Shown here in pieces: positions 25,990 through 34,441 of a DNA stretch of 64,000 nt (within the stretch, counting starts at the first letter, position 1; each line of letters starts with the position of its first letter). The DNA is from JANQMY01 sp965228775 (GTDB lineage Bacteria; Pseudomonadota; Alphaproteobacteria; JANQMY01): contig OZ245840.1 of assembly GCA_965228775.1 (NCBI GenBank), positions 5,146,001-5,210,000 on the forward strand. The letters are read 5' to 3'. The position numbers and the translations under genes are program-made. The notes beneath the pieces were generated by a model. It was not told the origin of the DNA, searched no databases, and was given only the letters and a program-made list of their open reading frames with translations.

Positions 25990-26457
25990 CTAAGCCCTCA
26001 TTTCGTCGGACGCGGCCTGGATCGCCTTGACGATGTTTTGGTAGCCCGTGCAACGACAAAGATTGCCTTCTAATTCTTCGCGGATTGTCTTTTCATCAAG
26101 ATTTGGAATGCGGCGGATCATGTCAACCGCGCACATGATCATGCCTGGTGTGCAGAACCCGCACTGAAGCCCGTGATGTTCCTTAAAGGCAGCTTGCACG
26201 GGATGAAGTTTGTCTCCATCCGCGAGGCCTTCGATTGTTTTTATATCTGCGCCTTCGGCTTGTGCCGCAAGCATGGTGCATGATTTCACGGCTTTGCCAT
26301 CTACGTGGACGATACAGGCGCCGCATTGGCTGGTGTCGCATCCCACATGGGTGCCGGTAAGACGCAAATGGTCCCGGATATAATGGACCAGCAGGGTGCG
26401 ATCCTCCACATCTTCGGACACAGCTTTCCCGTTTACGGTCATTGAGACAGTGGTCAT
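25990..26457 (-). CDS. coxS: [2Fe-2S] small subunit of CODH-type enzyme
   Basis: A 155-residue ferredoxin-like subunit. The plant-type [2Fe-2S] cluster is bound by CDTSQCGAC plus the Cys of KSC, and the second cluster in the helical C-terminal domain by CGFCTPGM and CRCTGYQNIV. All eight cysteines are present. It shuttles electrons from the molybdenum centre in CoxL to FAD in CoxM. It lies between coxG and coxL in one operon, with only 4 bases before the coxL start. The ATG has GGGAG upstream. Confidence 0.95.
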   Translation of the reverse strand: MTTVSMTVNGKAVSEDVEDRTLLVHYIRDHLRLTGTHVGCDTSQCGACIVHVDGKAVKSCTMLAAQAEGADIKTIEGLADGDKLHPVQAAFKEHHGLQCGFCTPGMIMCAVDMIRRIPNLDEKTIREELEGNLCRCTGYQNIVKAIQAASDEMRA

Positions 26458-26502
26458 TCAGGCGGCTCCCATAGGTTCGTCGAAATATGAAATCTGTTTT
26501 GC

Positions 26503-27069
26503 TTATCCTGTACCGAAAACGGCGAGTAGGACAATGGTCAGAAGAATGAGGCCGGCAGCCCAAACACCGGCCGGCACGCCGTCCAAGCCCTCAAGACCTT
26601 TGCTTGGCTCTGGCTCGGGTGCGGTGGAGACACCGCCCATCATGCCGCTGAAAGACGAGAAGAAATCGTCCGACATTTTCTTCGCTGCGGAATCCACGAG
26701 CCGCTGGCCCACTTGGGCGAGCTTGCCGCCCACTTGGGCGTCCACCTCATAGGCAAGCAGAGTGCCGCCGTCTTCTTCGGTGAGTTTGACTTTGGCGAGA
26801 CCCTTGGCGAAGCCGGCGGCACCGCCGGAGCCCTCGCCGCGAATGGTATAGCCGTTCGGTGGGTCCAGATCTTCCAGGTTCACTTTGCCTTTGAATTTGG
26901 CTTTGACGGGGCCGATTTTGGCGGTGGCAACCGCTTCCATTTCCGTATCGCTGAGCTTGTTGATCGACTCGCATCCTGGAATGGCTTCTTTGAGTTTTTC
27001 AGGGTCGTTGAGGGCTTCCCACACTTGCTCACGCGACGCAGGAATTTTGTATTCGCCGCTCATTTCCAT
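26503..27069 (-). CDS. coxG: CoxG family protein (SRPBCC domain, membrane anchor)
   Basis: A 188-residue protein. Residues about 3-145 form an SRPBCC/CoxG domain (EYKIPASREQVWEALNDPE, then CESINKLSDTE, and a terminal amphipathic helix). A linker rich in Pro and Ser and a C-terminal transmembrane helix (about 168-187) follow. CoxG in Oligotropha helps dock CO dehydrogenase to the membrane, and the C-terminal helix here fits that role. Two ATGs lie 6 bp apart at the start. The first has AAGG upstream. It is the first gene of the coxGSLM operon and begins about 50 bp after the last antiporter-operon gene, so read-through from the Mrp block is possible. Confidence 0.88.
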   Translation of the reverse strand: MEMSGEYKIPASREQVWEALNDPEKLKEAIPGCESINKLSDTEMEAVATAKIGPVKAKFKGKVNLEDLDPPNGYTIRGEGSGGAAGFAKGLAKVKLTEEDGGTLLAYEVDAQVGGKLAQVGQRLVDSAAKKMSDDFFSSFSGMMGGVSTAPEPEPSKGLEGLDGVPAGVWAAGLILLTIVLLAVFGTG

Positions 27070-27122
27070 AAGTCAGTGCCTTACTTTTGATTTTGATCCC
27101 AATTAGGCATCAGTTCACAACG

Positions 27123-27350
27123 TCAATTCATTGGCGCCCATCGGATGAAGTTACCCGCGACCACGACGAAGGAAAATCCAACGATGAAGACCATCGTGAC
27201 CTGATAGATCTGCCAAAAGGCGCCGCGTACCTCCATGAAACGGTCATGACCGTTCACCAGATAGTATACGCCGATCACACAAAGATAGAGAAAGGACGCA
27301 ACCAGGAACGTGACAATTGGATAATACTGCCAATTCTCCACATAGCTCAT
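27123..27350 (-). CDS. Small two-helix membrane protein, end of Mrp operon
   Basis: A 75-residue protein with two predicted membrane helices (about residues 11-33 and 47-66) and a short charged loop between them. The family is not recognised. It starts at an ATG overlapping the stop of the upstream NuoL-like antiporter gene by 4 bp (ATGA), so it is translationally coupled and probably an accessory subunit of the antiporter complex. Short membrane subunits are common in Mrp and complex I-like assemblies, but no specific counterpart (MrpF, MrpC) fits its sequence. Confidence 0.72.
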   Translation of the reverse strand: MSYVENWQYYPIVTFLVASFLYLCVIGVYYLVNGHDRFMEVRGAFWQIYQVTMVFIVGFSFVVVAGNFIRWAPMN

Positions 27351-29062
27351 GGTCTATAAAAATAGAGCACGATCAACATAGCGCCTAGCAGAATCGCAAC
27401 CCACAGCACCGTAGACCCTGCAGGCCAGGTGCGCGCCAACGCACCCTGTGGGCCATGGTGGCGATAGACAGTGCCAAAGAATTGTTGGAACTGGCGTTCC
27501 AGCCCATTCATCAGCGTGGTTTGCATTGCAGCAATGACTGCGCCGATCCGGCGTACCACGGCAGGCGCCAGGCGGCGATAGAACCAGTCCGTATCCAAGT
27601 TGATCGCGCGTATCTCCGGCGGATACAGATTGCTCCGCATCAGCACCACGAAGGCGAAGATCGCAAAGACCAGAAGCTGGAGCTGCGTTATTACGTGGTC
27701 GAACGTATAGGCCGTGTATTCCGCCTCATAGGGCAGGATGGTGTACATGTATTGTGGCTGAATGCCGATAAAGATCGAAAGCACAGCGCAAATCGCCATC
27801 GCGATCAGCATGTTTGTCGGTGCTTCTTTGACCCGTTTGCCGTTGTCATGCAGTCCGAAGAAACCGAAGAATGGGATCTTAATGCCGGAATGCTCGAGAA
27901 CACCGGCGGAGGCAAACAACAGAACCAGCCAAGCCCAGAAATGGTAGTGGGCGGCTTCCTGTAAGATCATGCCCTTGAAGACGAAGCCGCTGAACAATGG
28001 GAAGGCCGAAATCGACATGGCGCCGATGATGCAGAACACTGTCGAATAGGGCATGGATTTATAAAGCCCGCCCAGTTCAGACGCCTTTGTGGTCCCGGCA
28101 CGCAGCAAGACGGCACCCATGGTCATGAACAACAGGCCCTCGAAGATGATGTTTACAAAGGCATATCCCGTCGCGCCGTTTAGGGCCAACGGTGTGCCGA
28201 TGCCAATGGCAGCCACCATGAAGCCCACCTGGTTGTTCAGGCTGTAACAAAGCACCTTGCGCAGATCGTTTTCGATGACGGCAAAGAAGACCGGGAAGGC
28301 GGTCATTGCAGCGCCGATATAGATCAGTTGTTCGGTGCCGGGAAACGCGCGTGCAAGGCCATAGACGGCAAGCTTGGTCGTGAAGATCGACAGCACAAGC
28401 GTGCTGGTTACCGTGCCGCGCGGGTAAGCGTCCTGCAGCCAATTGTGCAGGAACGGGAAGGCGCTCTTGATACCGAAGGCAATGAAGATCAACAGCGTAC
28501 CGAAGCTGACAAGGCCGAGCTTATCGAAAGCTATCGAGCCGGTTTCCGAATAATGGACGATCACGCCACCCAGGAGGATCACGCCAGAGGTTATATGGAT
28601 GATCATGTAGCGCAGTCCCGACCGGTAGGCCGCTTCGTTGCGGCTCGCCCAGATCAAGAAGACCGACGAAATGGCCATCATTTCCCAGAAGACGAAAAGC
28701 GTGATGAGGTCGCCCGCGAACAGACCTCCAATGGCGGCGCCGGGATAAACGAGGCCCGCCACCTGCTGGACTGTATCCTTCACGTGCAGCGCATAAAGCA
28801 CGCCCAAGAAGATCGACAGGTGAAAGATGATGCCGAAAATTTTCGAAAGCGGGTCCAGGCGGAATGCTGTGAGCGTTAGCCCGAACAATTCGAACTGCAG
28901 ATATTCGCCATTCGGAACGCTGAACAGAATAAACGCGCCTAAGATCGGCAAGGCCAACATATAGGGCCCGCGCGCAATGTTCGGCAGCAACGGAACAAGC
29001 AAACCGCCGACAATGAATATGAGTGCTGGTGGAACCGACCCGTTGACGAGACTATCGATCAT
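27347..29062 (-). CDS. NuoL/M/N-like antiporter subunit (MrpA/MrpD family)
   Basis: A 571-residue polytopic protein of the proton-conducting membrane transporter family. The core channel helices show FVFWEMMAISSVFLIWAS (conserved Glu for ion pumping) and GIKSAFPFLHNWLQDAYP (conserved Lys and proline-kinked helix). A C-terminal extension of about 100 residues with a final membrane helix distinguishes it from the two other copies in the operon. It may play the NuoL-like part of MrpA. ATG 29062 has GAGG at good distance. A GTG at 29077 is less likely. Its 5' end overlaps the preceding 93-residue gene by 11 bp. Confidence 0.88.
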   Translation of the reverse strand: MIDSLVNGSVPPALIFIVGGLLVPLLPNIARGPYMLALPILGAFILFSVPNGEYLQFELFGLTLTAFRLDPLSKIFGIIFHLSIFLGVLYALHVKDTVQQVAGLVYPGAAIGGLFAGDLITLFVFWEMMAISSVFLIWASRNEAAYRSGLRYMIIHITSGVILLGGVIVHYSETGSIAFDKLGLVSFGTLLIFIAFGIKSAFPFLHNWLQDAYPRGTVTSTLVLSIFTTKLAVYGLARAFPGTEQLIYIGAAMTAFPVFFAVIENDLRKVLCYSLNNQVGFMVAAIGIGTPLALNGATGYAFVNIIFEGLLFMTMGAVLLRAGTTKASELGGLYKSMPYSTVFCIIGAMSISAFPLFSGFVFKGMILQEAAHYHFWAWLVLLFASAGVLEHSGIKIPFFGFFGLHDNGKRVKEAPTNMLIAMAICAVLSIFIGIQPQYMYTILPYEAEYTAYTFDHVITQLQLLVFAIFAFVVLMRSNLYPPEIRAINLDTDWFYRRLAPAVVRRIGAVIAAMQTTLMNGLERQFQQFFGTVYRHHGPQGALARTWPAGSTVLWVAILLGAMLIVLYFYRP

Positions 29063-29333
29063 AATAATCCTCGTCACGCTTCAGGATCAGGCGCAAAACA
29101 CGTCCGGCTTGAACCACAAAGGCGAAAGCGGCGAACCCGTAGATGCAATAGAAAGCCCAGGTTTCTTCCAGCGCGGAATAGGCATGCCGATGGTGGATGA
29201 CGTCCACTGCTACAAGAGCAACGCACAAGACGCATAATATGTAGAAGATACGATCAGGCGTTTTCGGATTGTCCGCCCACATGAGGCGCCGGGCGAGCCA
29301 CATTTTTGGTTGATCGGTTGGTTTGTCTGACAT
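29052..29333 (-). CDS. Small membrane protein within Mrp operon
   Basis: A 93-residue protein with a charged N-terminus (about 1-28), two membrane helices (about 30-46 and 60-80) and a charged C-terminus ending DEDYYDR. No family recognised. The ATG at 29333 has GGAAG upstream. The gene lies 13 bp after one antiporter subunit gene and overlaps the next by 11 bp, so it is part of the same operon and probably of the same complex. It is longer than the K/F-type small subunits and lacks their motifs. Confidence 0.72.
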   Translation of the reverse strand: MSDKPTDQPKMWLARRLMWADNPKTPDRIFYILCVLCVALVAVDVIHHRHAYSALEETWAFYCIYGFAAFAFVVQAGRVLRLILKRDEDYYDR

Positions 29334-29346
29334 GACGCTTCCGTCT

Positions 29347-30909
29347 CTATTCAATGGCCGGTGCCGACACCGCTTCCGGTGGCGCGAGCATATCGCCGAG
29401 ATAGGTCGCGATCGGATCCACGTAGAAGAACAAAACAAAACATCCCAATGCGGTCAGGCATAGGGGAATGACACAAAGGATCGGGGCTTCTTCGATGTTC
29501 TGCCACCAGCGTCCCGTCTGCGCATCAGGTGATACGGTTGCACCAACAGGCGCTGGCTGGGCGCCCGCAAACTCGGTGCCTGCAAAGAAGCCTCTAATGG
29601 CAATAGGAATAAGGTAAGCAACATTGAGAACCGAACTAAGCATCAGGACAAATATCAGGATCATGTCGCCCGACTGGACACTGCCCTGCATGAGGAACCA
29701 TTTGCTCCAGGCGCCTCCGGTCGGCGGCAGGCCAATAATGCTCAGTGTTCCGATAAAGAAGGCCGCAAAAGTGAAAGGCATTTTCCGCCCGAGGCCATCA
29801 AGCTCGCTCACGAGGGTTTTGTGTGCGGCCACATAGATGGCGCCGGCACACATAAACAACGTAATCTTGCCCATGGCATGCATGGCGATTTGCATGCTGC
29901 CGCCAATAATCCCCAACGTTGATGCCATTGCGGCACCCAAGACCACATAGGCGAGCTGGCCCACAGTGGAGTAGGCAAGCCGAGCTTTCAGATTGTCTTT
30001 CGTCATGGCTATGACGGAAGCCAGCAATATGGTCGCTGCCGACACCCAAATGAGCCAAGTGTTGGCGCCAGTGCTCGCAAGCAGGTCGATGCCAAACACA
30101 TAGACGACCACTTTCAGGACGGAGAACACACCCGCTTTCACAACGGCTACTGCGTGCAGAAACGCACTCACCGGTGTCGGCGCAACCATGGCGGCCGGAA
30201 GCCAGAAGTGGAATGGCATCAACGCAGCTTTGCCGATGCCGAACATGTAGAGTGCCAGGAGGATTGGCAGGATGCCTTCATCCACGGAACCGGCCAGAAT
30301 GCCGCCCAGTTCAAAATCGAGTGTTCCCGCGATCGCCCATGTCCAGATAATCGCCACCAATAAGAAGCCGATAGACGTGCCCATCAGCAATCCCATATAG
30401 CGTCGGCCACCGGCCTGTGCTTCCGGCGTCCCCTTGTGGGTCACCAATGGATAGGTGGAGAGTGTCAAAATTTCGTAGAAGACGAACAGCGTGAACAGAT
30501 TGCCGGCAAAGGCGATGCCCATGGTGCTGGCGATTGCGACGGCGAAGCAGGCAAAGAAGCGCGTGTGATTGTCTTCATTGTTGCCGCGCATATAGCCAAT
30601 GCCGTAGACGGTATTGACCGTCCAAAGGACACTCGCGACCACGGCGAACATCATGCCGAGGCGTTCGATCTCAAACGCCAGCGGAATGCCGGGCATGACC
30701 TCTAGCAAGACAACTTCCACCACGCCGCCGTCTAGAACATTCTGAAGCAGTGACAGTACCAGCACGATGAGGCCAACGCCTGTCAGTAGGCTGACAGCCT
30801 CTCTCACATTTGGCCAACGGCCGGTTAGCACAATGAGGACCGCGCTAATCACCGGCGCAATCATTGTGAGCAGAAGGGTCAAGCCCGGATTTTCGATCAG
30901 AGCGCTCAT
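29347..30909 (-). CDS. mrpD: MrpD/NuoM-like antiporter subunit
   Basis: A 520-residue membrane protein of the proton-conducting transporter family, second of three in this operon. Diagnostic helices are LFTLFVFYEILTLSTYPLV (pump Glu), the conserved Lys in GIGKAALMPFHFWLP, and LKARLAYSTVGQLAYV. Start: the ATG at 30909 overlaps the stop of the upstream MrpD gene by 4 bp (ATGA) and has AGGGG upstream. A longer frame from 30933 would only extend into that gene. The length and motifs fit a full-length MrpD. Confidence 0.9.
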   Translation of the reverse strand: MSALIENPGLTLLLTMIAPVISAVLIVLTGRWPNVREAVSLLTGVGLIVLVLSLLQNVLDGGVVEVVLLEVMPGIPLAFEIERLGMMFAVVASVLWTVNTVYGIGYMRGNNEDNHTRFFACFAVAIASTMGIAFAGNLFTLFVFYEILTLSTYPLVTHKGTPEAQAGGRRYMGLLMGTSIGFLLVAIIWTWAIAGTLDFELGGILAGSVDEGILPILLALYMFGIGKAALMPFHFWLPAAMVAPTPVSAFLHAVAVVKAGVFSVLKVVVYVFGIDLLASTGANTWLIWVSAATILLASVIAMTKDNLKARLAYSTVGQLAYVVLGAAMASTLGIIGGSMQIAMHAMGKITLFMCAGAIYVAAHKTLVSELDGLGRKMPFTFAAFFIGTLSIIGLPPTGGAWSKWFLMQGSVQSGDMILIFVLMLSSVLNVAYLIPIAIRGFFAGTEFAGAQPAPVGATVSPDAQTGRWWQNIEEAPILCVIPLCLTALGCFVLFFYVDPIATYLGDMLAPPEAVSAPAIE

Positions 30910-32411
30910 GGTTGCACCCCTAGAAGAAGCCAAGCTGCATTGCTGGCCAGGGTTGCCGGGAAGGTCGCATCAATGCCGAAATAGACATTCGCAAGAACCA
31001 ATATCCACATGGGAACCAGCATGGTAAGCGGTGCGCGCGATACTTGGCGGTCTGGTGGGGATGGCTGCAAATAGGCCATCTCCACGATGCGCCATACGTA
31101 AATGACTGCGAGCAGTGAACTCAGCACGATCAGCATTGCGATTGGCCACCAGCCTAGTTCCAAGGCTGCCTGTATCAGATACCACTTGCTGATAAAGCCG
31201 ACCGTCAACGGTACGCCAATCAGGCTCAAACCGCCGATAACAAAGGCAGCCATGGTCCAGGGCATATCGCGGCCAAGACCTGCCATATGTGGTATCGAGG
31301 TCGTGCCGATCCGGTACATGACGGCGCCCATGGTCATGAAGAGGGCGACCTTCATGATCGCGTGGTTGCCCATATGCAAGATAGCGGCTGTCAGCCCTGT
31401 TGTGGTCGCAAGGCTGATCCCCAAAATCATGTAGCCGATCTGGGCCACACTGGAATAGGCCAGCATCCGCTTTGCATCGGCCTGGAAGATGGCAACAATC
31501 GACGCGACGAACATGGCCGCAATGCCGAGCGGCATCAGGACCGTGGTCAGCGCGATTTTCTCGAACTCGAATTCCAGACCGAAAACCGTGAACAGGAATC
31601 TGATCAGAACGTAAACCGCCACTTTAGTCGATGTGCCGGCAAGAAATGCGGAAACAGCCGACGGGGCGAAAGTGTATGCATTCGGCAACCAAAGATGGAG
31701 CGGGAACAGTGCCAGCTTCATCCCCATCCCGATTGTGATGAACGCGAAGGCCGCCGCTACGGTTCTGTTATCGGCGATAGCAGGAAGCCGTTCGGCGAGG
31801 TCCGCCATATTCAATGTGCCGGTCACCATGTAGGCAAGGCCTACGCCGATCACAAAGAATGTGGCGCCAATGGTGCCCATGACCAAGTAGGTGTAAGCAG
31901 CGCTCAGCGCGCGGCGGTCTTTACGGCCGCCAAGAGCGACCAGCGAATAAGTCGATAGCGATGCGATTTCCAAGAAGACAAAAACATTAAAGGCGTCGCC
32001 CGTTGCCACCACACCAGCCAGGCCTGTTACGCATAAAAGAAACAGCGCGTAAAAAATGCCGTGATTGGCGGGTTCGATTTCCCGCATGACGCTGGGGCGA
32101 GAGTAGAGACTGACTGCGGCTGCAGCGCCGGTGACGATCAGAAGTGCAACCGCGCTTAGCGCATCAAGTCTGTACTCAATGCCGAGAGGGGGCGCCCATC
32201 CGCCGAGCGCATAGGAAACGGTGCTTCCATCGATCAGCTGCAACGACAGGGCAATGGAGATTGCGAACGCCACCCAGCAGACGGCTGTTGCAAATAGCCA
32301 TGGAATGATGCCGCGTCCCAGAAACAGGCAAATTGGCGCTGCCGCCAGCGGCACGACAACCTGCAAGATGGGAAGATGGTCGGCGACGTGAAATGCAGTT
32401 TGCTCGGTCAG
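30906..32411 (-). CDS. mrpD: MrpD-like antiporter subunit, apparent CTG start
   Basis: A 501-residue proton-conducting transporter (first of three), with the pump Glu in FNVFVFLEIASLSTYSLVAL, the conserved Lys in GMGMKLALFPLHLWLP, and a conserved AKRMLAYSSVAQIGYM. The frame has no ATG, GTG or TTG near the expected N-terminus. The first available TTG (32366) has no ribosome site and would cut into helix 1. A CTG at 32409-32411 overlaps the upstream TGA (CTGA, mimicking the ATGA overlaps used throughout this operon) and has GGAGGA upstream just beyond the stop region in the alternative frame. I therefore assign CTG. If wrong, the protein starts at TTG and has 486 residues. Confidence 0.82.
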   Translation of the reverse strand: MTEQTAFHVADHLPILQVVVPLAAAPICLFLGRGIIPWLFATAVCWVAFAISIALSLQLIDGSTVSYALGGWAPPLGIEYRLDALSAVALLIVTGAAAAVSLYSRPSVMREIEPANHGIFYALFLLCVTGLAGVVATGDAFNVFVFLEIASLSTYSLVALGGRKDRRALSAAYTYLVMGTIGATFFVIGVGLAYMVTGTLNMADLAERLPAIADNRTVAAAFAFITIGMGMKLALFPLHLWLPNAYTFAPSAVSAFLAGTSTKVAVYVLIRFLFTVFGLEFEFEKIALTTVLMPLGIAAMFVASIVAIFQADAKRMLAYSSVAQIGYMILGISLATTTGLTAAILHMGNHAIMKVALFMTMGAVMYRIGTTSIPHMAGLGRDMPWTMAAFVIGGLSLIGVPLTVGFISKWYLIQAALELGWWPIAMLIVLSSLLAVIYVWRIVEMAYLQPSPPDRQVSRAPLTMLVPMWILVLANVYFGIDATFPATLASNAAWLLLGVQP

Positions 32412-32794
32412 GGGGAATCCTCCTCACCGAACTCCATGCGGTGGTCGGCTTCGTTTACTTCGTCTTCTTCGATGGTGCCATAGGCCTGGTGAATGCGAAC
32501 AACGATGGACAGGCCCACCGCGGTTGTTGCGACACCGACAACGATGGCTGTCAGAATAAGAACGTGTGGCAGCGGATTGGAGTAGACCTCAATGCCGTCT
32601 TCTAGAATAGGCGCCGTGCCACCACTAATTTTCCCCATGCTGATGTACATCATGAAGACAGATGTCTGGAACACGTTCAGGCCGACGATCTTCTTAATGA
32701 AGTTGCCACGGCTAACAACGGTGTAGAGACCGGTCATCATCAGTAGAATGACGAGCCAATAATTGTAGTGGCCGATAATGAATTCCGTATCCAT
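32408..32794 (-). CDS. mrpC: MrpC/NuoK-like antiporter subunit
   Basis: A 128-residue three-helix protein of the NuoK/MnhC family: a first helix with NYWLVILLMMTGLYTVV, a conserved GNFIKKIVGLNVFQTSVF segment, and a third helix with PHVLILTAIVVGVATTAVGLS. An acidic tail rich in Glu and Asp follows (about 105-128). ATG 32794 shares a base with the stop of the upstream gene (TAATG) and has AAGGA before it. A TTG two codons upstream is less likely. NuoK-type subunits carry one of the ion paths at the interface with the D subunit. Confidence 0.92.
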   Translation of the reverse strand: MDTEFIIGHYNYWLVILLMMTGLYTVVSRGNFIKKIVGLNVFQTSVFMMYISMGKISGGTAPILEDGIEVYSNPLPHVLILTAIVVGVATTAVGLSIVVRIHQAYGTIEEDEVNEADHRMEFGEEDSP

Positions 32795-33237
32795 TACCAA
32801 TCCTTGTCCTGAGGTTCGGGAACATGTCCTGCGAAGGCATAAAAAATGGCGATCATCACAGAGCCAACCGTGATCAGTACACCAAGTTCCACCAGCAGAA
32901 TGCCAAGGTGCTGCCCTTCATGGGGATGGTGCGGATCGAAAAAGACTGAGTAGTTCAGGTACTCGCCGCCGAAGAAGAAAGAGGCAAAGCCAACACCGCC
33001 ATACAGCAATACACCAAAGGCAGCGAAGCCTTGAACAAGACCCGGGGAGATTACTTTTTGTACTTCTTCAAGACCGAAAACCAGCGCATACAGAACAAAT
33101 GCCGTTGAGAAGATCACACCGGCCTGAAATCCACCGCCGGGTCCATAGTCTCCGTGGAACTGGACATAGAGAGCAAACAAAAGGATGGGGGCGATCAGGA
33201 TTTTAGTGATCACACGTAAGATGAGATGATGTTTCAT
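32794..33237 (-). CDS. mrpB: MnhB-domain antiporter subunit B
   Basis: A 147-residue membrane protein with an MnhB domain: a basic N-terminus (MKHHLILRVITKILIAP), a first helix continuing to FALYVQFHG, the family signature GPGGGFQAGVIFSTAFVLYAL, then two further helices. MrpB-type subunits are essential parts of the Mrp cation/proton antiporter. The start overlaps the stop of the upstream MbhD/DUF4040 gene (ATGA) and the end shares a base with mrpC, so the whole block is one coupled operon. Confidence 0.92.
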   Translation of the reverse strand: MKHHLILRVITKILIAPILLFALYVQFHGDYGPGGGFQAGVIFSTAFVLYALVFGLEEVQKVISPGLVQGFAAFGVLLYGGVGFASFFFGGEYLNYSVFFDPHHPHEGQHLGILLVELGVLITVGSVMIAIFYAFAGHVPEPQDKDW

Positions 33238-33800
33238 TCTTGTTCATCCCTTCGGCGGCGCAATCCTGTTCCCAAAAGGGCGATTACGGCGATACCGGCA
33301 GTGAAAACGACCACGGTCTCACCGAGTGTGTCGAAGCCCCGGTAGCTTGCAAGAACAGAGGTGACCACGTTGGGTACCTCGATCACATGGGCGGATCCTT
33401 CAATATAGTCAGGCCCCACATGCTGGTGGACCGGGGCATTGGGGTCACCAAAGGACGGCACATCTATGGTGCCGTAAACCAGCACACCGCCAGTCACGAC
33501 CACCACAAAGAATGGAAGCAATGGTGTGTGGCTTGGAACGCGTTCCCGTTGTGTGGTTAGGGACAGGCCGCCAAGCATAAGGACAGTGGACACACCGGCG
33601 CCCACCGCTGCTTCCGTAAACGCCACATCCACGGCATCCAGTGTCACAAAGAGGCCTGCGGAAAGAAGGCTGAACACACCGGATAACGCAACAACACCGA
33701 ACAGATTTCGCAATCGCGCAATCTCTACGGCAGTGATGACCAAAAGACCAAAAAGGATAACGTCGACGACAATAGTGCCGAGGACCGCGGCGTCAGTCAT
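33234..33800 (-). CDS. MbhD/DUF4040-MbhE-like subunit (MrpA C-terminal equivalent)
   Basis: A 188-residue protein matching the C-terminal part of MrpA: a DUF4040/MbhD domain (about 1-75, with LDAVDVAFTEAAVGAGVS, whose Asp and Glu are family-typical) followed by an MbhE-like helix pair. In classical Mrp operons this region is fused to a NuoL-like MrpA. Here it is separate, and a NuoL-like protein encoded 4-6 kb further on may supply the other half. ATG 33800 overlaps the stop of mrpG (ATGA). A longer frame from 33872 would only read through mrpG. Confidence 0.87.
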   Translation of the reverse strand: MTDAAVLGTIVVDVILFGLLVITAVEIARLRNLFGVVALSGVFSLLSAGLFVTLDAVDVAFTEAAVGAGVSTVLMLGGLSLTTQRERVPSHTPLLPFFVVVVTGGVLVYGTIDVPSFGDPNAPVHQHVGPDYIEGSAHVIEVPNVVTSVLASYRGFDTLGETVVVFTAGIAVIALLGTGLRRRRDEQE

Positions 33801-34150
33801 GAGCTTGGGCCCTCTTGATTGTCTGATGAAGGTTTTGTGTTCTTCGTCCAAGGCTTTTGACCGGCAACCCAAGCCGCGTGTGCAACGGCATAAGAGGATG
33901 TTGGACTGGTGAAGAAAATAAAGAAGCCTATCAAAATAAGCTTGAATGTGGTGAGGCCAATCTCTTGCTGCAGGATGAGACCCAGAAGAATCAGGCCAAC
34001 TCCCAATGTGTCGATGACACCTGCGGCATGTGTGCGTGCGTAAAAGTCCGGAAGCCTCAGCAACCCGATGCCACCTACCAGCAGGAAGAAAGCGCCGGCG
34101 ATAAGAAGCGCCCAGCTAACGCCATTGATAACAGGGTAAAGCGCTTCCAT
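33797..34150 (-). CDS. mrpG: MrpG/MnhG antiporter subunit
   Basis: A 117-residue MrpG family protein: the first helix SWALLIAGAFFLLVGGIGLLR, the signature RLPDFYARTHAAGVIDTLG, then two helices and a hydrophilic tail. It is one of the three small subunits (E, F, G) that form the peripheral part of Mrp antiporters. Its start directly abuts the end of mrpF (shared base at 34150) and its stop overlaps the next gene. Confidence 0.93.
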   Translation of the reverse strand: MEALYPVINGVSWALLIAGAFFLLVGGIGLLRLPDFYARTHAAGVIDTLGVGLILLGLILQQEIGLTTFKLILIGFFIFFTSPTSSYAVAHAAWVAGQKPWTKNTKPSSDNQEGPSS

Positions 34151-34440
34151 CAGTCTTGCTCCCCCTTATCCGCGTCGGGAAGTTGGTCCCCGAGACGTCC
34201 GTACCGGGAGAACTTGAGGATGGCCAGCGTGCCAACAAAGTTCACAAGGGCATAGAGCAGGGCGATATCTAAGAAATCCGGCCGCCCGGTCATGTAGCCG
34301 AGGACCGCGATCAACAGCACTGTCGCTGTTCCGAAGGTGTTTGCGGCCAGCACACGGTCGTAAAGCACGGGACCAAGGGCCAATCGGATGATTGCCAAAA
34401 GCATGGTGACGAGGATGGCGGCTGCGAGTGCTTCAAACAT
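34150..34440 (-). CDS. mrpF: MrpF/MnhF antiporter subunit
   Basis: A 96-residue three-helix MrpF protein: a helix with AAAILVTMLLAIIRLALGP, the signature VLYDRVLAANTFGTATVLLIAV, and PDFLDIALLYALVNFVGTLA with the conserved Asp. A short charged tail ends the protein. ATG 34440 follows the mrpE stop by one base. A longer frame to 34500 lies entirely in mrpE and is rejected. Confidence 0.93.
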   Translation of the reverse strand: MFEALAAAILVTMLLAIIRLALGPVLYDRVLAANTFGTATVLLIAVLGYMTGRPDFLDIALLYALVNFVGTLAILKFSRYGRLGDQLPDADKGEQD

Positions 34441-34441
34441 G

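Noticed and set aside
31287..31958. 223-codon plus-strand ORF in the mrpD region
   Set aside because: Hydrophilic Arg/His-rich translation typical of the reverse of a membrane-protein gene.
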